A stretch of DNA of 6,103 nucleotides from Candidatus Faecivivens stercorigallinarum (lineage in GTDB: Bacteria > Bacillota > Clostridia > Oscillospirales > Ruminococcaceae), in the NCBI GenBank assembly GCA_018715465.1, contig DVLN01000199.1, positions 1 through 6,103 of the forward strand. Direction: 5' to 3'. Positions 1 through 5,107 of this stretch are shown one piece after another. The first letter of the stretch is position 1. The number at the start of each line of letters is the position of its first letter. Both the position numbers and the translations under genes were made by a program. A model generated the notes under the pieces. It did no database searches. It was not told the DNA's origin and saw only the letters and a program-made list of their open reading frames with translations.

Positions 1-72
1 TGAAACAAAATTAAACTGGTGGAGATATTTTTGCTGGCTGTCAATATTTGTGACTTCTGCGGGCATGCAAAT

Positions 73-100
73 ACAAAATACACAAAATTTATCACAAAAT
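73..100. repeat. Three short direct ACAAAAT repeats upstream of the glycosidase promoter
   Basis: ACAAAAT occurs at 73-79, 82-88 and 94-100, with a fourth copy at 5-11. The cluster ends 13 bases before the -35 hexamer, where activator sites or an A/T-rich UP element would lie. An imperfectly spaced inverted repeat, AATATTT (98-104) and AAATATT (109-115), follows and touches the -35. The tract is very AT-rich, so chance repetition is a real possibility. I see no cre-like catabolite box here. Confidence 0.35.
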
Positions 101-113
101 ATTTTAATAAATA

Positions 114-142
114 TTTACTTCTTTGTTCTCTTGTGGTATACT
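114..142 (+). promoter_or_regulatory. Sigma-A-type promoter for the glycoside hydrolase gene
   Basis: The -35 is TTTACT (114-119), followed by a 17-base spacer and the -10 TATACT (137-142). TG at 134-135 makes an extended -10. Transcription should start near 149, giving a leader of about 43 bases before the ATG at 192. The ribosome binding site is GGAAGG at 181-186, five bases before the start. No gene is visible in 1-113. Confidence 0.7.
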
Positions 143-191
143 GAATACAAGTTCGATCGTAACACCATGACCAACAGAAAGGAAGGCAGCA

Positions 192-1799
192 ATGAAGATT
201 TTTACATGCTGGCGGGCAGGCAACCTGACCTTTGAAACAAGCCGGGATTATAACAATCCGTTTCTTGACCTGTCGATACAGGCCCGTTTTACCGGCCCGT
301 CTGGACAGACAGTCGTCCGCGAAGCATACTGGGACGGTGGCCGGACCTATCGGATATCCTTTGCACCGACGGAAACTGGACTTTGGCATTATCAGCTGTC
401 GGCTCCAGCTGACAGTGGACTGGACGGGCTGACAGGAGAGCTTGAATGCAAACCTTATACCGGTGACTTGGCGATCTATCAGCACGGCTTTTTGCGGGTA
501 GCAGATAACGGACGGAGCTTTTGCCACGCTGATGGTACACCATTTTTCTGGCTGGGGGACACCCACTGGGGTTTTGTCGCTGGGGAATACTGGGACAAAT
601 CCAACCATCCGGGTATGACCAGCATGTTTAAAGGAATGGCTGACCGGCGGGCTGCACAGCATTTTACCGTCTATCAAACCAATCTGCGCAGTGATTCCCA
701 TTTTGGCAATGTCCATTATTGGGAAGAGGTCCATGAGGGTACGCTGCCTGACGTTGCCTTTTATCAGCAGGTTGTCGATCCACGAATGCAGTATCTGGCT
801 GATCTCGGGTTTGTCAACGCACTGGGGCTGGCCTGGTCGGGGTCTGTTCTGGGAAAGGTAGAGCTGCAAAAGAACCTGGCGCGGTATATCGTCGCCCGCT
901 ATGGTGCATTGCCGGTTGTCTGGACGCTGGCGGGCGAGGTAGCCGGTTATGCAGCCAAAACCCGGCAGCAGTGCATTGATGGCTGGCGGGAGGTTGCAAA
1001 GTATATCCGCCAGATCGACGGGTACCAGAATTTACAGACCGCCCATTACACCAATGAACGCCCTTACGCCGACTATTATTTTGATGAGGACTGGTTCGAT
1101 TTTACCCTCAATCAGGGTGGACATGGCGACCTGCCGATCTATGCTTATTATCAGCGGGAGCATATGAAAAGGCACCCCGGCAAACCGTTTGTCGAAGGGG
1201 AAGAGATGTACGAATTTGTATCGACGCTGGAACCCAATGGCAGCCGGATCTGTACCGCGGACATGATGCGGCGTTGTGCCTGCCTGGCCATCCACAACGG
1301 CGCCTGTGGCTATACCTACGGTGCACAGGGAATTTGGGATACGGTCTATGAAAAGCCGGAACAGCCAGACGCACGGAATATCTTCAACCGGTTTGGTGTC
1401 ACCTGGTACGAGGCGATCGACGGGGAAGGGGCGGAACAACTGGGAAGACTCGCGGTATTTTATCAGCAGGCGGGAATTTTTGAGATGAAGCCAGATACGG
1501 AATGTTTTGCGGAAAGCAGTCCGTTTGCAGACCCGATGATTGCAGAATTGTATGTCCCGCATATCCTTTCAACGGCTGACCATGGTCGGATGCTGGCTTA
1601 TTATCCGGCAACTGTTCGTTTTAGCTGCCGGATTCAGGGACTCAGACAGGCGGAATATCATGCCTCTTGGTTTGACCCGCGGACAGGTGAAAGTCATGAT
1701 GCAGGCAGTTTCCTGCCGGAGGATGGCTGCTGGACAATGCCGCAGTGCCCGGGTGAAGGGGACTGGATTCTGTACCTGACAGCGGAAAAGAAGGCTTAA
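192..1799 (+). CDS. Apiosidase-like glycoside hydrolase (DUF5060 + DUF4038 + collagen-binding-like C-terminal domain)
   Basis: This 535-residue protein is a probable retaining glycosidase with a (beta/alpha)8 barrel of the DUF4038/GH140-like group, whose characterised members remove apiose or related residues from plant pectin side chains. Residues about 9-88 resemble the DUF5060 beta-sandwich (WDGGRTYRISFAPTETGLWH). The barrel runs from about 96 (FFWLGDTHWG, 118-127) to about 420. Candidate catalytic acids are E249 in VWTLAGEV and E337 in FVEGEEMYE. Residues about 465-530 (SWFDPRTGE at 492-500) match the usual C-terminal collagenase-type beta domain. There is no signal peptide or membrane segment, so it probably acts in the cytoplasm on imported oligosaccharides. 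It has its own promoter and terminator and no transporter or sugar-enzyme partner here. The start is set by GGAAGG at 181-186. Family assignment is good; the substrate is unknown. Confidence 0.85.
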   Translation: MKIFTCWRAGNLTFETSRDYNNPFLDLSIQARFTGPSGQTVVREAYWDGGRTYRISFAPTETGLWHYQLSAPADSGLDGLTGELECKPYTGDLAIYQHGFLRVADNGRSFCHADGTPFFWLGDTHWGFVAGEYWDKSNHPGMTSMFKGMADRRAAQHFTVYQTNLRSDSHFGNVHYWEEVHEGTLPDVAFYQQVVDPRMQYLADLGFVNALGLAWSGSVLGKVELQKNLARYIVARYGALPVVWTLAGEVAGYAAKTRQQCIDGWREVAKYIRQIDGYQNLQTAHYTNERPYADYYFDEDWFDFTLNQGGHGDLPIYAYYQREHMKRHPGKPFVEGEEMYEFVSTLEPNGSRICTADMMRRCACLAIHNGACGYTYGAQGIWDTVYEKPEQPDARNIFNRFGVTWYEAIDGEGAEQLGRLAVFYQQAGIFEMKPDTECFAESSPFADPMIAELYVPHILSTADHGRMLAYYPATVRFSCRIQGLRQAEYHASWFDPRTGESHDAGSFLPEDGCWTMPQCPGEGDWILYLTAEKKA

Positions 1800-1825
1800 C
1801 GTATCAGATCACAAAGGACAAAGAG

Positions 1826-1864
1826 ATACCCCAAAGGCGGCAGAACCGTCTTTGGGGTATTTTG
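1826..1864. terminator. Intrinsic terminator between convergent genes
   Basis: ATACCCCAAAG (1826-1836) pairs with CTTTGGGGTAT (1850-1860). Four inner pairs, one of them G-U, leave a five-base loop, so the stem is 15 bp. TTT follows at 1861-1863 on the + strand, giving a short U-run for the glycosidase transcript. In the other direction the run after the stem is only CTCTTTG, so it is a weaker stop for the substrate-binding protein gene. A second GGGGTATC at 1870-1877 could pair with GATACCCC at 1825-1832 instead. Confidence 0.85.
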
Positions 1865-1894
1865 GTAATGGGGTATCAAATTGTTTGAAGTGGA

Positions 1895-2758
1895 TTATTC
1901 CAGTCCTAGGCTCTTGGCGTACTCGGAGTATTCCTCGTACCATTCGTTGTACTGACCAGAGTCATTCAGCTCCTGAATAACCTGATTGACCACTTCGATC
2001 AATTCAGTTTCTCCTTTGGGTGCGCCGACGCGGGTGCCCTCATATTCTTCCGAGACAGGGAAGTCAATGGCGTCAGGCAAGGTGGTCAATCCATCGTTGG
2101 CAGCTGCGTAAAGGTCGCCGTTGACCAAAGCGCATACACAAGCATCCGCCTTTCCTTCTGAGACCATCAGATACCCGTCGGTTGTAGACGAAACAAACAT
2201 CAGTTCATCCAGTTCATTGATATCCATAGCGTCTTTGATCAGCTGTTCCTGCAAAGAACCGGACTGGCAGACGACTTTTTTCCCTTTAAGATCATCCAGG
2301 CAGGTGATAGAAGCAGCGTCTTCTTCCCGAACAAGAACGGTGTATAGTGAATCATCGGAATAGTGGTAACCGATACTCATTTCCAAGTTTTCAGCGCGGC
2401 TGGGTGTCCAGGCAAGCGCGGAAATGGCAAGGTCATGTTTGCCGGTATTGATGGAGGCGAGTACTGCAGAAAATTCCAGCGGGATCAGTTTCAATTCAAC
2501 ACCGATTTCATCAGCAATTGCTTTGGCAAGCTCAATATCAGCTCCGACATACTGTTCATCCCCACTTTTGGTGGGGTCGATAAATTCATTCGGAGCGAAG
2601 TAAGGTTCGGTTGCCACTTCAATATAGCCGCGCGCTTTAATTTCTTCCAGCCGGTTGGCAGCTTCGGTATCCCCGCCGCTGGCAGTACAGCCGACAAGGG
2701 CAGCCGCACATGTGAGTGCAGAGAGGAACAGGGCAGTCAGACGTTTTGCGTTTTTCAT
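1895..2758 (-). CDS. ABC transporter substrate-binding lipoprotein, family 3 (amino-acid type)
   Basis: This 287-residue protein is an extracellular solute-binding protein of the SBP_bac_3 family, which delivers polar amino acids or similar small solutes to an ABC permease. The N-terminus has positive residues, a hydrophobic stretch and the lipobox LVGC with Cys24, so it is probably a membrane-anchored lipoprotein. The family signature region is YVGADIELAKAIADEIG (71-87). R121 in TPSR is the usual carboxylate-binding arginine. In GKADACVCALVNGD the position normally held by the amino-group-binding Asp is Ala210, so the ligand may not be a standard amino acid. No permease or ATPase gene is nearby, so it is an orphan binding protein. 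The reading frame extends upstream to a TTG at 2767, but AAAGGA at 2769-2774 is only one base from it. It is ten bases from the ATG at 2758, which I chose. Confidence 0.9.
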   Translation of the reverse strand: MKNAKRLTALFLSALTCAAALVGCTASGGDTEAANRLEEIKARGYIEVATEPYFAPNEFIDPTKSGDEQYVGADIELAKAIADEIGVELKLIPLEFSAVLASINTGKHDLAISALAWTPSRAENLEMSIGYHYSDDSLYTVLVREEDAASITCLDDLKGKKVVCQSGSLQEQLIKDAMDINELDELMFVSSTTDGYLMVSEGKADACVCALVNGDLYAAANDGLTTLPDAIDFPVSEEYEGTRVGAPKGETELIEVVNQVIQELNDSGQYNEWYEEYSEYAKSLGLE

Positions 2759-2768
2759 ATCATACAAA

Positions 2769-2774
2769 TCCTTT
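2769..2774 (-). promoter_or_regulatory. Ribosome binding site that decides the substrate-binding protein start
   Basis: AAAGGA on the minus strand lies ten bases before the ATG at 2758 and five bases before an out-of-frame ATG at 2763. That ATG opens a two-codon frame, ATG ATA TGA, whose stop overlaps the real start as ATGA. Confidence 0.65.
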
Positions 2775-2831
2775 CGGGCATTTTCTTTAATTTGCTATCA
2801 TGGTAAAGTGCTAACAGTTGAAAACAATATA

Positions 2832-2860
2832 ATAATACCAGATGAAAGTACCTTTGTCAA
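2832..2860 (-). promoter_or_regulatory. Near-consensus promoter for the substrate-binding protein gene
   Basis: On the minus strand there is a perfect -35 TTGACA (2855-2860), a 17-base spacer and the -10 TATTAT (2832-2837) preceded by TGG, an extended -10. Predicted transcription starts near 2825, leaving a leader of about 66 bases before the ATG at 2758. The leader is too short for a large riboswitch. The promoter should be strong unless repressed. Confidence 0.85.
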
Positions 2861-2880
2861 GAGATATTTTTATTTTCATT

Positions 2881-2896
2881 TCAAAACTGATTTTGA
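2881..2896. promoter_or_regulatory. Perfect inverted repeat, possible operator
   Basis: TCAAAA (2881-2886) and TTTTGA (2891-2896) form six-base arms around CTGA. It lies about 20 bases upstream of the -35 of the minus-strand promoter, in the divergent control region. The AT-rich composition lowers its weight when taken alone. Confidence 0.35.
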
Positions 2897-2902
2897 CTTT
2901 TG

Positions 2903-2924
2903 CAGATGCTGAATACCGCATCTG
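2903..2924. promoter_or_regulatory. Perfect 7-base inverted repeat, possible operator
   Basis: CAGATGC (2903-2909) and GCATCTG (2918-2924) are perfect arms separated by eight bases. It sits between the two divergent promoters. The arms are mixed in base composition, so chance is less likely than for the AT-rich repeats nearby. Arm centres are 15 bases apart, which fits a dimeric regulator less exactly than 10 or 11 would. A hairpin in an unmapped transcript is the alternative. Confidence 0.45.
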
Positions 2925-2954
2925 TTTATGTTCTCCATACAAAGACATATGTAC

Positions 2955-2982
2955 GCAAAATTGGCCGTATTTTGCAAAATTG
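2955..2982. repeat. Direct repeat GCAAAATTG with a 12-base palindrome
   Basis: GCAAAATTG occurs at 2955-2963 and 2974-2982, a 19-base period. The second copy overlaps the perfect palindrome ATTTTGCAAAAT (2969-2980). The element ends 31 bases before the -35 of the metA promoter, a usual place for an activator or repressor to bind. No gene is supported in 2861-3095: the short reading frames there lack convincing ribosome binding sites and overlap promoter elements. Confidence 0.4.
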
Positions 2983-3013
2983 CGGCTTAAAACAGAAAAT
3001 ATCTCCGATCCGG

Positions 3014-3042
3014 TTGCAAGCGGCAGACAGTTTTGGTATAAT
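3014..3042 (+). promoter_or_regulatory. metA promoter
   Basis: The -35 is TTGCAA (3014-3019), followed by a 17-base spacer and a perfect -10 TATAAT (3037-3042). TG at 3034-3035 makes an extended -10. Transcription should start near 3049, giving a leader of about 47 bases. That is too short for a SAM (S-box) riboswitch or a T-box, the common controls of methionine genes in Bacillota. Confidence 0.85.
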
Positions 3043-3080
3043 AAAAAATACCACCTGCCTGTCGGGAATATGCCATGAGA

Positions 3081-3090
3081 AAGGAAGTGG
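3081..3090 (+). promoter_or_regulatory. Ribosome binding site that sets the metA start
   Basis: AAGGAAGTGG precedes the ATG at 3096 by five bases (about ten from the AGGA core). An upstream in-frame ATG at 3075 would place this site inside the coding region and has only a weak GGGA before it. Starting at 3096 also gives the usual MetA N-terminus, MPINIPD. Confidence 0.7.
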
Positions 3091-3095
3091 CCGAA

Positions 3096-4028
3096 ATGCC
3101 GATCAATATTCCAGATACACTGCCGGCAAATTCACAGCTGCGCCGGGAAAACATCTTTGTCATGAATGAGGAGCGCGCATCCCATCAGGATATTCGTCCG
3201 TTGAAAATTGCCATCCTCAATCTGATGCCCAAGAAGATTGAAACCGAGACACAGCTGCTGCGTGTGCTTTCCAACTCACCGTTGCAGGTTGATATTGAAC
3301 TGATTCAGACCGAGTCCCATCGTTCCCGCAACACCTCGGAAGAGCATCTTTTCAAGTTTTATAAGACGATCTATGATATTGAAAATGAATATTTTGACGG
3401 CATGATCATCACCGGCGCGCCGGTCGAACAGATACCTTTTGAGGAGGTCGACTACTGGCCGGAACTCTGCCATATTTTTGAATGGTCCAAGACGCATGTT
3501 TATTCTACCTTCCATATCTGTTGGGGAGCGCAGGCGGGATTGTATTATCATTATGGCGTGCCGAAATACGATCTGCCCCGCAAGATGTTCGGCGTTTTTC
3601 CCCATCATGTGCTGCAGCCGTTTCATCCGTTGCTGCGAGGGTTTGATGAAGAGTTTTATGTCCCGCATTCCCGCCATACCGAATGCCGCCGGGAGGATAT
3701 TCTCGCGACTGGCAAGCTGGAAATCCTCACTGAATCGCCGATTGCCGGGGTGCATATTGCGTCGTCGTTTGACGGACGGCAGTTTTTTGTCACCGGTCAC
3801 AGCGAGTACGACCGGGGAACACTGGCGGCGGAATATTTCCGTGATCTGGATAAGGGGCTGCCGATCGACATACCATACCATTATTTTGACGGTGACAACC
3901 CGGAAAATGAACCCAAATTCATTTGGCGGGCACACGCGAACCTGCTGTATGTCAACTGGCTGAACTATTTTGTCTACCAGCAGACGCCGTATGACCTGAA
4001 AATGCTGGACGGCTCGGGAGAATATTGA
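3096..4028 (+). CDS. metA: Homoserine O-acyltransferase MetA, predicted acetyl-CoA type
   Basis: MetA transfers an acyl group to the hydroxyl of L-homoserine, the first committed step of methionine synthesis in the cytoplasm. The 310-residue protein matches the family along its whole length, and numbering from this start coincides with characterised MetA proteins. Cys142 (HICWGAQAG) is the acyl-accepting nucleophile, with His235 and Glu237 in TGHSEYD and Lys47 near the oxyanion site. Residue 111 is Glu (TGAPVEQIPF). In Bacillus cereus MetA, Glu111 favours acetyl-CoA, while Gly at this position in E. coli goes with succinyl-CoA. I therefore predict homoserine O-acetyltransferase activity, although the family name is often given as succinyltransferase. 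It has its own promoter and runs divergently from the substrate-binding protein gene. No convincing terminator follows it before the next promoter. Confidence 0.95.
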   Translation: MPINIPDTLPANSQLRRENIFVMNEERASHQDIRPLKIAILNLMPKKIETETQLLRVLSNSPLQVDIELIQTESHRSRNTSEEHLFKFYKTIYDIENEYFDGMIITGAPVEQIPFEEVDYWPELCHIFEWSKTHVYSTFHICWGAQAGLYYHYGVPKYDLPRKMFGVFPHHVLQPFHPLLRGFDEEFYVPHSRHTECRREDILATGKLEILTESPIAGVHIASSFDGRQFFVTGHSEYDRGTLAAEYFRDLDKGLPIDIPYHYFDGDNPENEPKFIWRAHANLLYVNWLNYFVYQQTPYDLKMLDGSGEY

Positions 4029-4036
4029 AAAAAGAC

Positions 4037-4064
4037 TTGATTATTTTGACAGAATGGGTATAAT
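4037..4064 (+). promoter_or_regulatory. Promoter for the DUF1858 gene
   Basis: TTGATT (4037-4042), a 16-base spacer and a perfect -10 TATAAT (4059-4064) fit a sigma-A promoter starting nine bases after the metA stop. A perfect TTGACA at 4046-4051 lies only seven bases from the -10 and cannot serve as its -35. Transcription should begin near 4071. Confidence 0.7.
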
Positions 4065-4068
4065 AAGA

Positions 4069-4086
4069 GAGGAAGATCGTTTCCTC
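4069..4086 (+). other. Small hairpin at the 5' end of the DUF1858 transcript
   Basis: GAGGAA (4069-4074) and TTCCTC (4081-4086) can form a six-base stem with a six-base loop. It begins at or just before the predicted transcription start and ends six bases before the ribosome binding site AAAGGAG (4093-4099). There is no U-run, so it is not a terminator. It could protect the 5' end of the RNA or arise by chance. Confidence 0.4.
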
Positions 4087-4106
4087 ATGTTGAAAGGAGT
4101 CCCGAT

Positions 4107-4307
4107 ATGACCATTACCAAAGATATGACCATCGGCCAGATTCTCGACCTTGATCCCAGCACTGCCACCTTTTTTATGCAGATGGGAATGCACTGCCTGG
4201 GCTGCCCGGCTTCGAGAGGCGAGTCGGTTGAGGATGCATGCGCTGTACATGGCGTTTCAGTTGATGAACTGCTGGACAAGCTGAACGCACATGTTGCGGG
4301 CAAATAA
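4107..4307 (+). CDS. DUF1858 domain protein (CxxC redox-type small protein)
   Basis: This 66-residue protein fills one DUF1858 domain, related to the hybrid-cluster-protein-associated redox disulfide family. The typical N-terminus MTITKDMTIGQILDLDP leads to HCLGCPASRGESVEDAC, with a CxxC pair (Cys30, Cys33) and a third Cys45, then a helix ending VDELLDKLN. Such proteins are thought to use a redox disulfide or bind a metal or cluster; the biochemical role is unknown. There is no signal peptide, so it is cytoplasmic. AAAGGAG at 4093-4099 is seven bases before the ATG. It has its own promoter and terminator, so it is probably a single-gene unit, although read-through would also transcribe trmK. 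No hybrid cluster protein gene is in the window. Family identification is strong, function uncertain. Confidence 0.88.
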   Translation: MTITKDMTIGQILDLDPSTATFFMQMGMHCLGCPASRGESVEDACAVHGVSVDELLDKLNAHVAGK

Positions 4308-4335
4308 TGGACAGTTTTTGTCGGTTTGAAAAAAC

Positions 4336-4365
4336 AGGGCTGACCGAAAGGTTATGCCCTTTTTT
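4336..4365 (+). terminator. Intrinsic terminator or attenuator between the DUF1858 gene and trmK
   Basis: AGGGC (4336-4340) pairs with GCCCT (4356-4360). Inside, after T-A and G-U pairs and one bulged T, ACC (4343-4345) pairs with GGT (4350-4352) around a GAAA tetraloop. The U-run is TTTTTT (4360-4365). The trmK start follows 33 bases later without a recognisable promoter. TCGGT at 4321-4325 could pair with ACCGA at 4343-4347 and compete with the inner stem, a weak hint of attenuation. Confidence 0.85.
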
Positions 4366-4384
4366 CATGTTGGCAGGAGAAGAC

Positions 4385-4390
4385 AGGAGG
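4385..4390 (+). promoter_or_regulatory. Perfect ribosome binding site that sets a TTG start for trmK
   Basis: AGGAGG lies eight bases before TTG at 4399. An ATG at 4394 is out of frame and stops after two codons (ATG AAT TGA). An in-frame ATG at 4354 lies inside the preceding terminator and has no ribosome binding site. The TTG start yields MIQLDNRL, like the usual TrmK beginning. Confidence 0.75.
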
Positions 4391-4398
4391 AAAATGAA

Positions 4399-5091
4399 TT
4401 GATTCAGCTGGACAATAGACTTGCGCGGATGGCAGAGCTGATGACACCGGGCGGAATCGGGATTGATGTTGGCGCGGACCATGGATACCTGTCGGTCAGC
4501 CTGGTACTGTCTGGGCGTGCAAAGCGGATGCTAGCGACAGATATACGGCCGGGACCGCTTTCTTCGGCGGAGCGGTGCATCCGGGAGAATGGGCTGGAAG
4601 ACCGGATTGATACGATGTTGACCGATGGGCTGACTGGAGTACCGCTGGAAGGTGCGACCGACATTTTAATTGGCGGAATGGGTGGACTGCTGATCGCTTC
4701 GATACTGGAGGCACGGTTGGATGAACTGAAAGGATTCAATCTGGTATTGCAGCCGATGACCCAGGCGGGCGCACTCCGGCAGTGGTTGTGCGAGAATGAA
4801 TTTGAGATCGTATGTGAACGGTGTGCAGTTGCGGCAGGAAAAGCCTACTCGATTTTGAATGCCCGGTATGATGGAGTAAAAAGGGAATGTTCACCTCTGT
4901 TTGCTCTGGTTGGAAAGGCCGGGGAGGACAATTCAGAGGACGCATTGACCTATCTGCAAACGCTGCTTGCCCGGGAACAGAAGACGCTGGATGGGCTGAT
5001 GCGTGCAGTCCACCAGGATGAAGAGAAGATCGCAGGCAGCCGGGAGTTGGTGGAAGGACTGCTGGCCCTTATAAAACAGCGTACAGAATAA
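4399..5091 (+). CDS. trmK: tRNA (adenine(22)-N1)-methyltransferase TrmK
   Basis: TrmK is a SAM-dependent enzyme that makes m1A at position 22 of bacterial tRNAs in the cytoplasm. The 230-residue product has the family pattern in order: IDVGADHGY (22-30) as SAM-binding motif I with the conserved DH pair, ATDIRPGPL (46-54), ILIGGMGG (89-96), and LVLQPMTQAGALRQWL (115-130). The C-terminal residues of about 180-228 are helical and charged, matching the helical tail of TrmK. The length is close to Bacillus TrmK. The start is TTG, supported by AGGAGG eight bases upstream. It is followed after 16 bases by the Nif3-like gene, a pairing also known in Bacillus (yqfN-yqfO), so the two are almost certainly co-transcribed. 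No own promoter is visible. Confidence 0.93.
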   Translation: MIQLDNRLARMAELMTPGGIGIDVGADHGYLSVSLVLSGRAKRMLATDIRPGPLSSAERCIRENGLEDRIDTMLTDGLTGVPLEGATDILIGGMGGLLIASILEARLDELKGFNLVLQPMTQAGALRQWLCENEFEIVCERCAVAAGKAYSILNARYDGVKRECSPLFALVGKAGEDNSEDALTYLQTLLAREQKTLDGLMRAVHQDEEKIAGSRELVEGLLALIKQRTE

Positions 5092-5094
5092 GTT

Positions 5095-5100
5095 GGGAGG
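5095..5100 (+). promoter_or_regulatory. Ribosome binding site for the Nif3-like gene
   Basis: GGGAGG lies seven bases before the ATG at 5108 and directly after the trmK stop. In-frame TTG codons at 5093 and 5102 lie too close to or before this site, so the ATG giving MTTVGDIRRLL is chosen. Confidence 0.7.
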
Positions 5101-5107
5101 ATTGAAC

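Noticed and set aside
50..235. Short frame (61 codons) before the glycosidase
   Set aside because: It spans the promoter, overlaps the glycosidase start and has no ribosome binding site; the protein looks random.
1032..1562. 176-codon open frame on the minus strand inside the glycosidase gene
   Set aside because: It is a shadow of the conserved glycosidase reading frame and has no start signals.
2363..2806. 147-codon open frame on the plus strand opposite the substrate-binding protein
   Set aside because: It is antisense to a convincing lipoprotein gene, and its end runs into that gene's leader.
2842..3078. Short coding frames in the intergenic region between the substrate-binding protein gene and metA
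   Set aside because: They run through both promoters and the palindromes, and lack ribosome binding sites and protein-like composition.
3276..3935. 219-codon open frame on the minus strand inside metA
   Set aside because: It lies opposite a clear, full-length metA with all catalytic residues, has no family resemblance and no promoter or ribosome binding site.
4046..4064. Perfect TTGACA followed by a perfect TATAAT
   Set aside because: They are only seven bases apart, far too close for one promoter; the TTGATT at 4037 gives a workable spacing.
4354..4398. Upstream ATG extension of trmK
   Set aside because: The ATG lies in the terminator stem and would add an unrelated 15 residues; the TTG at 4399 has a perfect ribosome binding site.
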